Source: Microbacterium endophyticum (lineage in GTDB: Bacteria; Actinomycetota; Actinomycetes; Actinomycetales; Microbacteriaceae). From it: a stretch of DNA of 64,000 bases. The position numbers were made by a program, and so were the translations under genes. The stretch spans positions 434,001 through 498,000 of the forward strand of contig NZ_CP049255.1 of NCBI RefSeq assembly GCF_011047135.1, in the 5' to 3' direction. The notes under the pieces are model-generated. The model did not search any database, was not told the DNA's origin, and worked only from the letters and a program-made list of their open reading frames with translations. Positions 32,710-40,831 of the stretch are shown here, piece after piece; within the stretch, counting starts at the first letter, position 1; the number at the start of each line of letters is the position of its first letter.

Positions 32710-34476
32710 CTACGAGCGCAGACGAGCCACCGCTTCTGCGACCGTTACGACATCGCGATCTCCAGAGCGGCGATCCCACAACTCAACGTTGCCTTCAACG
32801 GCGCCTCGTCCGACGATGACGATCTTCGGCACACCGACAAGCTCGGCGTCAGCGAACTTCACGCCCGGTGAGACCTTCGGCCGGTCATCGAGCAACACAT
32901 CCAAACCGGATGCCTCCAGCTCGCTCGACAGCGTTTCGGCGAGTTCGAATGCTGTCACATCGCGGCCGGTGGCCACGACCTGCACGTCGAACGGCGCAAC
33001 GGCTGCGGGCCAGATGAGTCCCTTGTCGTCGTGGTTGAGTTCCGCGATGTTGGCGAGGATTCGGGTTACGCCGATGCCGTAAGAGCCCATTGTGACGGTG
33101 GTCAACTTGCCGTTCTCATCGAGCACCTTGAGCCCCAGGGCTTCGGCGTACTTGCGTCCGAGCTGGAAGACATGACCGATCTCCATGCCTCGGGCAAGGC
33201 TAACGGTCCCCGAACCGTCGGGTGCCTCATCGCCTTCGCGCACACTTGCCACCTCAACGAAGCCATCGCCGAAGAAGTCACGGCCAGCCACGAGCGAATG
33301 CACGTGCTTTTGGTCCACGTTCGCGCCAGTGATCCAGCTCGTGCCGTCGACAACGCGTGGGTCGAGGAAATAGCGGATGCCGGTGGCAGACTCCTCACCG
33401 AGCACAGCACCGGTCGGTGACCACGGGCCGATGTAGCCCTTCACGAGCGACGGGTACGCGAGGAAATCCTCTTCGGTCGCGGGTTCTACCTCGGCGGGTG
33501 CAAATGCGACTTCAACACGCTTGTCGTCAACCTCGCGGTCGCCGGGGATACCTACGACCACGAGCTCGCGAGTGCCGTCCAGGTGCGTGAGTGCGAGCAC
33601 GACGTTCTTCAACGTGTGCGCTGCAGTCCATTCCCCCGCTTCGGGCAGCTCGAGCACCGCATTGACGTGGGCGACAAGCGTTGAAATTGTCGGCGTGTTT
33701 GGCGAGTCGAAGATCTGCGCCTCGGGCTGACCCTCGACCGGAAACGGGTCGGGCGCGACAGTCGTGAACGCTTCGACGTTGGCCGCGTAGCCACCTTCGG
33801 ATCGCACGAAAGTGTCTTCACCCACGGCGGTGGGATGCAGAAACTCTTCGCTTCTCGATCCGCCCATGGCGCCGGCATCCGCCTGAACGATGACGTATTC
33901 GAGTCCGAGGCGCTGGAAGATCCGCTCGTACGCGTCACGCTGAGCCTGATAAGAGGCATCCAGGCCCGCATCGGTGTAATCGAAGGAGTAGGCGTCCTTC
34001 ATCGTGAACTCCCGCCCGCGCAGGAGGCCGGCGCGGGGACGTGCCTCATCGCGGTACTTGTCTTGAATCTGGAAGATCGTCAGTGGCAGATCTTTGTAAG
34101 ACGAGTACAGATCTTTGACGAGCAGCGTGAAGACCTCTTCGTGCGTGGGGGCAAGCAAGTAGTCGGCACCCTTGCGGTCCTGGAGCCGAAAAAGGGCGTC
34201 GCCGTACTCCTCCCAACGACCAGTGACCTCGTAAGGCTCGCGCGGGAGCAGAGCCGGAAAATGCACTTCGTACGCGCCAGCATTCGCCATTTCTTCGCGA
34301 ATGATCGTCTCGATCTTGTTCTTCACTCGAAGCCCGATTGGCAGCCACGCGAAAACACCTGGCGCTTGGCGCCGGATGTAGCCGGCTCGCACCAGCACCT
34401 TGTGGCTGGCGACCTCGGCTTCGGCCGGGTCGTCGCGGAGCGTGCGGAGGAAGAAGTGCGAAAGACGTGTGACCAC
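32710..34476 (-). CDS. proS: Prolyl-tRNA synthetase, bacterial type
   Basis: 588 residues. Class II synthetase that charges tRNA-Pro. Motifs: L-S-x-F-F-L-R-T-L-R at the N-terminus, [17 protein letters not shown] motif 1 region near 30-45, [23 protein letters not shown] motif 2 near 135-155, a full INS editing domain (about 225-400), and [11 protein letters not shown] motif 3 near 440. The GTG at 34476 fits the family N-terminus; the frame runs open to 34584 but crosses a large palindrome. It follows ispG on the same strand. Confidence 0.95.
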   Translation of the reverse strand: MVTRLSHFFLRTLRDDPAEAEVASHKVLVRAGYIRRQAPGVFAWLPIGLRVKNKIETIIREEMANAGAYEVHFPALLPREPYEVTGRWEEYGDALFRLQDRKGADYLLAPTHEEVFTLLVKDLYSSYKDLPLTIFQIQDKYRDEARPRAGLLRGREFTMKDAYSFDYTDAGLDASYQAQRDAYERIFQRLGLEYVIVQADAGAMGGSRSEEFLHPTAVGEDTFVRSEGGYAANVEAFTTVAPDPFPVEGQPEAQIFDSPNTPTISTLVAHVNAVLELPEAGEWTAAHTLKNVVLALTHLDGTRELVVVGIPGDREVDDKRVEVAFAPAEVEPATEEDFLAYPSLVKGYIGPWSPTGAVLGEESATGIRYFLDPRVVDGTSWITGANVDQKHVHSLVAGRDFFGDGFVEVASVREGDEAPDGSGTVSLARGMEIGHVFQLGRKYAEALGLKVLDENGKLTTVTMGSYGIGVTRILANIAELNHDDKGLIWPAAVAPFDVQVVATGRDVTAFELAETLSSELEASGLDVLLDDRPKVSPGVKFADAELVGVPKIVIVGRGAVEGNVELWDRRSGDRDVVTVAEAVARLRS

Positions 34477-34534
34477 GAGGCCCAATTCTACGCGCGGCGT
34501 CGAGGCCTTCCGCGCGGTGCCCCGCAAAACTCCA

Positions 34535-34609
34535 CCGCGAGGGGTCGCAACAAGCCGCAAAGGCGCATCGCCGCACGACATCATGCGGCGTGTTGCGACC
34601 CCTCGGCGG
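34535..34609. repeat. Long nested palindrome between ispG and proS (REP-like)
   Basis: A perfect 15-bp arm pair (34538-34552 with 34591-34605) is extended outward by three pairs across a one-base bulge. Inward lies a second 6-bp pair, GCCGCA/TGCGGC (34554-34559 with 34584-34589). The whole covers nearly the entire gap between the ispG stop and proS start. No U-tract adjoins it, so a REP/intergenic palindromic element is at least as likely as a terminator. Confidence 0.6.
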
Positions 34610-34613
34610 GCGA

Positions 34614-35765
34614 CTACGCGGTGATGACCTGCGCGGTGCCGGGTGCGGCGTTCGGACCCATCGCGTCGGCGATGCGATTAGCCTCTTCGATCAAAGTCTG
34701 GACGATTTCGGACTCAGGCACGGTTTTGACGACCTCGCCCTTGACGAAGATCTGACCCTTACCGTTACCGGAGGCAACGCCGAGGTCAGCGTCGCGAGCT
34801 TCACCGGGGCCGTTCACAACGCAACCCATGACGGCCACTCGCAGTGGAACTGTCATGTCTTTCAGGCCCTCGGTGACGTTGTCTGCAAGGGAGTAGACGT
34901 CAACCTGGGCGCGACCGCACGAGGGGCACGAGACAATCTCGAGCTTGCGCTCACGCAGGTTGAGCGACTGCAGAATCTGGTGGCCGACTTTAACTTCTTC
35001 GGCGGGAGGCGCAGACAACGACACACGAATCGTGTCGCCGATGCCTTCAGAAAGCAGGATGCCGAAGGCCGTTGCCGACTTGATCGTGCCTTGGAAGGCG
35101 GGGCCAGCTTCGGTGACTCCGAGGTGAAGTGGCCAGTCCCCTCGCTCGGCCAACAGGCGGTAGGCCTTGACCATGATCACCGGGTCGTTGTGCTTGACCG
35201 AGATCTTGAAGTCGTGAAAATCATGCTCTTCAAAGAGCGAGGCTTCCCATACCGCACTCTCTGCAAGCGCCTCGGGGGTGGCTTTGCCGTACTTTTCCAG
35301 TAGTCGGCGATCGAGGGAACCGGCGTTGACACCGATACGAAGTGACACACCGGCGGCTTTCGCGGCTGCCGCGATTGATCCGACCTGGTCGTCGAATTTG
35401 CGAATGTTGCCGGGGTTGACGCGCACAGCGGCGCAGCCCGCATCGATCGCCTGGTACACGTACTTCGGTTGGAAGTGAATGTCGGCGATGACGGGGATCT
35501 GGCTCTTCTTCGCGATGATGTGCAGAACGTCTGCATCTTCTTGTGTCGGCACGGCGACGCGCACGATTTCGCACCCAGATGCTGTGAGCTCGGCGATCTG
35601 CTGCAGAGTCGCGTTGATGTTTGTTGTCGGTGTTGTCGTCATCGACTGCACGCTGACGGGAGCGTCCCCTCCCACGAGCACTTTGCCGACCTTGATCTGG
35701 CGACTCTTACGACGCGGGGCTAGTGTTTCGGGGACTTTGGGCATCCCGATATTGACTGCTGGCAC
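34614..35765 (-). CDS. ispG: 4-hydroxy-3-methylbut-2-enyl-diphosphate synthase
   Basis: 383 residues. Penultimate enzyme of the MEP isoprenoid pathway, reducing the cyclodiphosphate with a [4Fe-4S] cluster. The cluster cysteines are visible in S-C-P-S-C-G-R near 282 and [10 protein letters not shown] near 315; the TIM-barrel part has V-Q-S-M-T-T-T-P-T near 40 and A-D-I-H-F near 95. Start is GTG at 35765 with a TAGGCT hexamer 6 nt upstream, so the transcript is probably leaderless. It works in the same pathway as dxr at 42474-43559; the usual dxr-rseP-ispG run is interrupted here. Confidence 0.96.
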   Translation of the reverse strand: MPAVNIGMPKVPETLAPRRKSRQIKVGKVLVGGDAPVSVQSMTTTPTTNINATLQQIAELTASGCEIVRVAVPTQEDADVLHIIAKKSQIPVIADIHFQPKYVYQAIDAGCAAVRVNPGNIRKFDDQVGSIAAAAKAAGVSLRIGVNAGSLDRRLLEKYGKATPEALAESAVWEASLFEEHDFHDFKISVKHNDPVIMVKAYRLLAERGDWPLHLGVTEAGPAFQGTIKSATAFGILLSEGIGDTIRVSLSAPPAEEVKVGHQILQSLNLRERKLEIVSCPSCGRAQVDVYSLADNVTEGLKDMTVPLRVAVMGCVVNGPGEARDADLGVASGNGKGQIFVKGEVVKTVPESEIVQTLIEEANRIADAMGPNAAPGTAQVITA

Positions 35766-35771
35766 GTCATT

Positions 35772-35777
35772 AGCCTA
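35772..35777 (-). promoter_or_regulatory. -10 hexamer TAGGCT for ispG
   Basis: On the minus strand TAGGCT ends 6 nt before the GTG at 35765; leaderless arrangement. Confidence 0.5.
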
Positions 35778-35875
35778 CGCCGGTCAGCGCTCTTGAGGCC
35801 CTGATACGAGCAGCCAGACGTGAAAACAAACGCCAACCGCACGAAGCGCGGCGAAACGGCGGTGAGTGTATGTGG

Positions 35876-35881
35876 TAATTT
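35876..35881 (+). promoter_or_regulatory. -10 hexamer TAATTT upstream of the trp leader peptide
   Basis: TAATTT ends 7 nt before the leader ATG at 35889, with no ribosome site between, so the leader mRNA would start at or next to its first codon. No good -35 element is visible. Confidence 0.45.
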
Positions 35882-35888
35882 TCACGGC

Positions 35889-35930
35889 ATGCACGCGAAC
35901 CAATCCTGGTGGACCGCCCTCGGGCGGTGA
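35889..35930 (+). CDS. trpL: Tryptophan leader peptide (13 residues)
   Basis: The reading frame MHANQSWWTALGR followed by TGA has adjacent Trp codons at 35907-35912. It resembles the W-W-T-A core of known actinobacterial trp leaders. It sits directly before a four-segment attenuator and 89 bp before the trpE-trpG fusion. The peptide itself is presumably a sensor only: a ribosome starved of Trp-tRNA stalls on the TGG codons. No Shine-Dalgarno is present, and a -10 hexamer 7 nt upstream suggests leaderless translation. Confidence 0.85.
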   Translation: MHANQSWWTALGR

Positions 35931-35975
35931 GTTCGCGTTTCCACGAATCCAGGCCGCCGAAACAGGCGGCCTTTT
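35913..35975 (+). promoter_or_regulatory. Ribosome-mediated transcription attenuator for trpE
   Basis: Segment 1 ACCGCC (35913-35918) pairs with segment 2 GGCGGT (35923-35928) across CTCG. Segment 2 can instead pair with segment 3 GCCGCC (35953-35958). Segment 3, as AGGCCGCC (35951-35958), pairs with segment 4 GGCGGCCT (35965-35972), which is followed by TTTC. Stalling on the Trp codons covers segment 1, frees 2 for 3, and prevents terminator 3:4. When tryptophan is plentiful, 1:2 and 3:4 form and transcription stops before trpE. Confidence 0.85.
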
Positions 35976-36019
35976 CTCGTGAACGGCGGCCAAGGGCGGA
36001 CGAGAAGTAAGGACCGATC

Positions 36020-37951
36020 ATGACCGACGATGTCTCTTCAGCAACGGGCATTGCACTGCTCGAACGTCTGCGAGCTGCGGCATCCGATCAGCCCCTTGTG
36101 CTGCTCGCGCGCGAGGGCGGCGATGTCGAGGTACTCACCGGTGCTGTCGTCGATGTCGATGCGCTCGCTGACATCCCCCTGCTCGATGCCTCCGGCACCC
36201 CGCAGGAAGTGCTTGCCCTCGTGCCTTACCGGCAGGTGCGCGAGCGCGGTTTCGAATGTCACGATGACGGCGCACCACTGCGCTGTGTCGTCGTTGGCGA
36301 GCGCGCGCTGATTACTCGGGAGGATGCACTCGGTGCACTTCCGACACGAGAGATTGCGCTGACCGGAGCCGGCTTCGACATTCCTGATGCCGAATACGCC
36401 GACATCGTGCGGCGCGTGATTGCTGACGAGATTGGTCGCGGCGAAGGTGCCAACTTCGTGATTCGTCGCGACTTCACTGCGCGCATTGATTCTTCCGAGC
36501 TTGAAGCGGCGCTCACCTGGTTCCGTGCGCTTCTGAGTCAAGAACGCGGCGCCTACTGGACCTTCCTGATTGCCACGGACGGCCACATCGCCGTCGGAGC
36601 AAGCCCTGAAGCCCACGTCAGCGCCCGCGACGGCGTTGTGACGATGAACCCGATCTCTGGCACATTCCGTCATCCGGTTGGCGGCGCGACGGCCGAAACG
36701 CTCACCGAATTTCTTGAGTCGACCAAAGAGACTGAAGAGCTCTTCATGGTGGTTGATGAAGAGCTAAAGATGATGAGCGCCGTGTGCTCGGATGGTGGCC
36801 GGATTACGGGCCCCCGGCTCAAGGAGATGTCGAGACTCACACACACCGAGTATGTCCTTGAGGGGCACAGCACACTGGATCCGCGCGCCATCTTGCGCGA
36901 GACGATGTTTGCGCCAACCGTCACGGGTTCTCCCATGCAGAACGCGTGCACCGTCATTACACGCCACGAACGCGGTCCCCGCGGCTACTACTCCGGAGTT
37001 GCGGCACTCTTCACTCCGCGCGAGCACGTCGCCGACGGCGAATCGACGCACGATCTCGATGCACCCATTCTTATCCGCACCGCGTATCTGGTTGACGGCA
37101 CGCTGCGAGTTCCGGTCGGGGCAACCCTCGTGCGCCACTCGGACCCGATGGGAGAAGTCAGCGAGACTCACGGTAAAGCGGCGGGAGTGCTCGGCGCGAT
37201 CGGTGCAATTGCCCGCGACGAACCTGCAGTCGATCCCGATGCTCCCGCTCTCGATCGTCCGCCGCTTGCCGAAGACCCGGCGATCGCGCAATTGCTTGCC
37301 TCGCGAAACGCGCGACTGGCCGCTTTCTGGTTGGAGCCGCAGGGATCTGGTGTCGAGGGGCCGTTCATCGGGCTGAGCGCCGTCGTCGTGGATGCCGAAG
37401 ATCGCTTCACGACAATGCTCACGCACCAGTTGCGACACCTCGGCCTCGACGCCCGCATTGTGCCGTGGAATGAGGTCACCGAAGAGCAACTCGATGCGGC
37501 CGATATCGTCGTGGCGGGACCTGGCCCGGGTGACCCGCGCGATGCGAACTCTGCGCGAATGGAGCGCATGAGAGAAATCGTCGCTCGTCGCGTCGAACAG
37601 CGTCGGCCGCTTCTTGCGGTGTGCCTGTCGCACCAGATACTCGCGCATCTGCTCGGCATCGAACTCGCACCGCTGGCGCACCCACACCAGGGCTTGCAAC
37701 TCGAGGTCGACGTGTTTGGTCAGAAGGCATCCATCGGGTTTTACAACACGTTCACCGCGCACGTCGAGCCAGGTACGACGTCGACTTCGCGCGCATCCGT
37801 GTCAGCCGATACCCGGTCGGGAGATGTCTATGCGCTGCGTGGTCCCGGTTTCGCTTCGGTGCAGGGCCATCTCGAGTCGATACTTTCCCGAGATGGCATG
37901 CGCACTCTGCAGCAATTGATCGCCGACGCATTACACCCAGCGGAAGCGTAG
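36020..37951 (+). CDS. trpE: Anthranilate synthase, TrpE-TrpG fusion (PhzE-like organisation)
   Basis: 643 residues. The chorismate-utilising domain (about 20-425) contains G-A-Y-W-T-F-L-I near 180, S-P-E-A-H-V near 197, M-N-P-I-S-G-T-F-R-H near 212 and the T-V-T-G-S-P-M-Q-N region near 308. A class I glutamine amidotransferase domain (about 445-640) contains V-A-G-P-G-P-G-D-P near 495, the nucleophile cysteine in A-V-C-L-S-H-Q near 535, F-Y-N-T-F, and H-x-E in G-H-L-E-S. The fused layout is shared by phenazine PhzE and actinobacterial TrpE(G). The Trp-codon attenuator upstream favours anthranilate and tryptophan synthesis. AAGGA precedes the ATG. Confidence 0.9.
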   Translation: MTDDVSSATGIALLERLRAAASDQPLVLLAREGGDVEVLTGAVVDVDALADIPLLDASGTPQEVLALVPYRQVRERGFECHDDGAPLRCVVVGERALITREDALGALPTREIALTGAGFDIPDAEYADIVRRVIADEIGRGEGANFVIRRDFTARIDSSELEAALTWFRALLSQERGAYWTFLIATDGHIAVGASPEAHVSARDGVVTMNPISGTFRHPVGGATAETLTEFLESTKETEELFMVVDEELKMMSAVCSDGGRITGPRLKEMSRLTHTEYVLEGHSTLDPRAILRETMFAPTVTGSPMQNACTVITRHERGPRGYYSGVAALFTPREHVADGESTHDLDAPILIRTAYLVDGTLRVPVGATLVRHSDPMGEVSETHGKAAGVLGAIGAIARDEPAVDPDAPALDRPPLAEDPAIAQLLASRNARLAAFWLEPQGSGVEGPFIGLSAVVVDAEDRFTTMLTHQLRHLGLDARIVPWNEVTEEQLDAADIVVAGPGPGDPRDANSARMERMREIVARRVEQRRPLLAVCLSHQILAHLLGIELAPLAHPHQGLQLEVDVFGQKASIGFYNTFTAHVEPGTTSTSRASVSADTRSGDVYALRGPGFASVQGHLESILSRDGMRTLQQLIADALHPAEA

Positions 37952-37967
37952 AAAGCCGCGAGCTCGT

Positions 37968-39242
37968 CTAAAAGATCGAAAGCGGGTTCACAAGGTCGGC
38001 AACGATGAGGATTGCTCCCATCGCAAACAGCAGAATTACGACCACGAATGTCACCGGAACAAGCTTTGTGGCATCGACCGGCTTCGGCGCCGGGCGAGCA
38101 AAAAGCTTGGCCCACGTTTTCTTGATGCCGTCCCACAGCGCGACTGCGATGTGGCCGCCGTCGAGGGGAAGCAACGGAATCAGGTTGAAGACGAACAGGG
38201 CGATATTGAGGGACGCAAGAAGCTGAATGATGCCGGCAACCCGGTTGAGAATCGGTGCGTCCGCCGAGGCCACTTCACCGGCAATCACGCCAGCGCCCAC
38301 GATTGACAGTGGGCCGTCCGGATCACGATCCGCTCCAGTGAACAACGACACGGCCGTGTCGTAGACCTTCACGGGTAGTTGGGCGACGACGCCGATAACG
38401 GCTCCGGTGTTTTCCACCGCTGCGGCGGCTCCGGTCCACACTGGTTGACGAACGTAGTCGACCTGCGAAGTAATTCCGGCGAAACCGACTTCTTCCCCAT
38501 CCACCTCTCGCACGGCGGGAGTGAGCGTAAGTGTCTGGGTCGCGCCGTCGCGCTCGACGACGACCGCTACCGCGCGCCCGGGGGAATCCTGAATGATCGC
38601 GGATGCCTCGGCAAAATCTGTCACGCTCGTCCCGTCTACCGACAGGATCACGTCTCCCGCTTCGAAACCTGCCGCCCCAGCAGGCGCTACGGGGTCTGTC
38701 GCGGCGCACTCGCTTGCGCCCTCTGCCGGCACACAGGCGCTGACGGAGGCGACCGTTGTCGTTGCCGTCTGCACGCCGATCCCGGAGTACAGGATCGTCA
38801 ACAGCAGAACAGCCATCACGAGATTCATGAACGGGCCGCCGAGCATAACGACGACGCGCTTCCACACCGGAAGCTTGTAGAACACGCGGTTGTCGTCGCC
38901 GAGAGTCTCGTCGTTCGCCATCCGCGCTTCTTGCACCATCGTCGAAAAGAAACGCGTCTTGCGGGCTGGCTTCGCGGCTGCTTCGCGCTCCCGTTCCGCG
39001 GGAGATGGCGGATACATGCCCGCCATGGAGATGTATCCGCCGAGCGGGAGTGCTTTGAACCCGTACTCGGTCTCGCCCTTCCGACGCGACCACAGGGTGG
39101 GGCCGAACCCGATCATGTACTGGCCGACGCGCACCCCGAAAGCCTTCGCCGGGGCAAGATGGCCCAGCTCGTGAACGGCAATCGACACAGCAAGTCCGAC
39201 GACGAGCACAACGATGCCGATAACAAAGGCGATGACAGTCAC
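37968..39242 (-). CDS. rseP: Site-2 intramembrane metalloprotease, RseP/Rip1 type (M50)
   Basis: 424 residues. The zinc-binding H-E-x-x-H is in V-H-E-L-G-H-L within the first membrane helix (near 24-30). A PDZ domain spans about 185-270 and a membrane segment precedes it near 140. The third catalytic region is L-P-L-D-G-G-H near 375, where the aspartate is a metal ligand. The last helix follows at about 400-420. Such proteases cleave anti-sigma factors or clear signal-peptide remnants within the membrane. The context dxr...rseP...ispG is the common bacterial arrangement, here broken by opposite-strand genes. It ends 16 bp from the convergent trpE stop. Confidence 0.94.
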   Translation of the reverse strand: MTVIAFVIGIVVLVVGLAVSIAVHELGHLAPAKAFGVRVGQYMIGFGPTLWSRRKGETEYGFKALPLGGYISMAGMYPPSPAEREREAAAKPARKTRFFSTMVQEARMANDETLGDDNRVFYKLPVWKRVVVMLGGPFMNLVMAVLLLTILYSGIGVQTATTTVASVSACVPAEGASECAATDPVAPAGAAGFEAGDVILSVDGTSVTDFAEASAIIQDSPGRAVAVVVERDGATQTLTLTPAVREVDGEEVGFAGITSQVDYVRQPVWTGAAAAVENTGAVIGVVAQLPVKVYDTAVSLFTGADRDPDGPLSIVGAGVIAGEVASADAPILNRVAGIIQLLASLNIALFVFNLIPLLPLDGGHIAVALWDGIKKTWAKLFARPAPKPVDATKLVPVTFVVVILLFAMGAILIVADLVNPLSIF

Positions 39243-39335
39243 AGAGCCACGGTAGCGGTGGATGCCTTTGAACGAGCCGTGACTGTATCGGTAACGCGAT
39301 TAGGATCGTCGAGAACCCCGATCGAGGAGCCCGCT

Positions 39336-39947
39336 GTGACAGTTCGCCAATTGCGAGCGCTTCGCGGTGCGCTTGCGGCGATCATCTCGGTGATCCTGGC
39401 CTCGGTATCCCATACTGTCGGTGGTGGCGAGCCGCCCTCGGCCGCCCTCGTGTGCGCCACAATTCTCTTGGCCTGGCCTGTTGCGACGTTTGCTGTCGGT
39501 CGCACCCGCGGGGTGTTCGGCACCTCGGCCGCGGTGTTGAGCGCGCAAGCGCTCCTGCATATCGCGTTCGCGATGACCGCGGGTGTAACGCTCGACAGCA
39601 CCCTCGTTCCACCCGGAATGCACCAACATCACGAAATGGTCGAGCTACTCGCACCGGCGACCGAGATGTCGATGGGCTGGCCAGACACTCCCATGCTGAC
39701 CGCGCACGTCGTCGCGGCCATCGCGGCCTTCGCCGCTCTTCGTCACGGCGAGTCGGTCGTAGCTCTCGTTCTCGTTGCGCTGTGGCAGGTCGCTGCGCGC
39801 GCCGGCGCAGTGCCGTCCTTTCCGGCACACGCGGCACCGAGCGCCCCCGTCGGTGCTGTCGAATTCACCCTGGCACGCATCCTTGCCGATGCACCTTTCA
39901 CACCCCGCGGTCCGCCGTCTCTTCTCGGCGATTCTCGTATCGCCTGA
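39336..39947 (+). CDS. Membrane protein with a His-rich loop, next to YcnI
   Basis: 203 residues with about five hydrophobic segments (near 9-22, 36-54, 60-78, 117-135 and 140-160). The loop near 93-100 reads M-H-Q-H-H-E-M, a methionine/histidine cluster of the kind that binds copper. The start is GTG at 39336, with GAGGAG 6 nt upstream; the frame is open far upstream but in the shadow of rseP. It lies 114 bp before a YcnI homologue on the same strand. A copper-related role is an inference from the residues and neighbour; the family is not recognised. Confidence 0.72.
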   Translation: MTVRQLRALRGALAAIISVILASVSHTVGGGEPPSAALVCATILLAWPVATFAVGRTRGVFGTSAAVLSAQALLHIAFAMTAGVTLDSTLVPPGMHQHHEMVELLAPATEMSMGWPDTPMLTAHVVAAIAAFAALRHGESVVALVLVALWQVAARAGAVPSFPAHAAPSAPVGAVEFTLARILADAPFTPRGPPSLLGDSRIA

Positions 39948-40061
39948 TTCGTGGCGTTGATTCCTCACAACGTCTCATCAGTTGCGCGCATAGAAAAATT
40001 TGCACGCGCATCCGCTTTCATGGCGCTCTTTGGCGCCGCAAAACACAGAAGAGAAACTTTT

Positions 40062-40757
40062 ATGCACACTCCCACATCACGTCGCCGCCGCATCGGTTCA
40101 GCGATCGCTGGCACCGCTCTGGCCGCCGGGCTTGTTCTCGCAGCGCCGCTTGCTGCGAGCGCTCACGTCACGGTAGCCCCCGACACGGATGCCGTTGCCG
40201 GCGGGTACGGCGTTCTCACTTTCGCGTTCAGCCACGGCTGCGACGGTTCTCCGACGACGTCGCTCGACATCGAGATTCCCGATGGTCTCGCCTCGGTTTC
40301 GCCGACGATCGAGGCCGGTTGGTCAATTGATGTCACGCGCGACGGCGAAGACGGACTCGTAAAGCGCGTCGTCTACACCGCCGAAGAGCCCGTGGAATCT
40401 GGCCTGCGCGCCACCATTTCGCTGGGCGTGAAGTACGAAGACGATACGGCAGGGCAGACCCTTGCGTTCCCCGTTACCCAGGTCTGCGAATCAGGTTCGA
40501 CCGAGTGGACTCAGGTTCCGGCGGATGGCCAGGACGCCGAAGAGCTCGAAAGCCCCGCCCCGGCTGTGACTGTTGGCGAAGCGACGGCTGAATCAAGCGG
40601 CGAGCACAGTCACGATGCCGATGCCGACACTGAAGACGACACCGCTTCCGCTGATGCCGCTTCGGCGGTCGGAATCGGGCTCGGGTCTGCCGGCTTCGTG
40701 CTCGGGGCTGCGGCTCTTGTCGTCGCCACCGTCGCCCTGCGGCGTAAGAAGGCATAA
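40062..40757 (+). CDS. ycnI: YcnI family copper-binding protein (DUF1775)
   Basis: 231 residues. A signal peptide (about 1-34) ends at A-S-A-H-V, leaving a mature N-terminal histidine, the residue that with a nearby glutamate/tryptophan binds Cu(II) in YcnI. Family features: H-V-T-V-A-P-D near 35, G-x-Y-x-V-L-T-F-x-x-x-H-G-C-D near 52, and I-P-D-G-L near 78. An acidic, histidine-containing linker (about 165-205) and a single C-terminal helix with R-R-K-K-A anchor it to the membrane. AGAGA precedes the ATG at 40062. It likely works with the preceding membrane protein in copper handling. Confidence 0.9.
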   Translation: MHTPTSRRRRIGSAIAGTALAAGLVLAAPLAASAHVTVAPDTDAVAGGYGVLTFAFSHGCDGSPTTSLDIEIPDGLASVSPTIEAGWSIDVTRDGEDGLVKRVVYTAEEPVESGLRATISLGVKYEDDTAGQTLAFPVTQVCESGSTEWTQVPADGQDAEELESPAPAVTVGEATAESSGEHSHDADADTEDDTASADAASAVGIGLGSAGFVLGAAALVVATVALRRKKA

Positions 40758-40770
40758 CACGCGACGACAC

Positions 40771-40805
40771 GGGGGATGCCGCGCTGCAACTCCGCGGTAT
40801 CCCCC
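40771..40805. terminator. Hairpin after ycnI
   Basis: A 13-bp stem (40771-40783 with 40793-40805) with one G-U pair and a 9-nt loop. No U-tract follows, but its stability and position 13 bp after the ycnI stop suit transcription termination or 3'-end protection. Confidence 0.55.
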
Positions 40806-40831
40806 GCTGTCATCTGGTTGAATGAGTTGCA

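Noticed and set aside
36020..37951. Phenazine biosynthesis call for the fused chorismate enzyme
   Set aside because: No other phz gene is nearby and the upstream attenuator carries tandem Trp codons.
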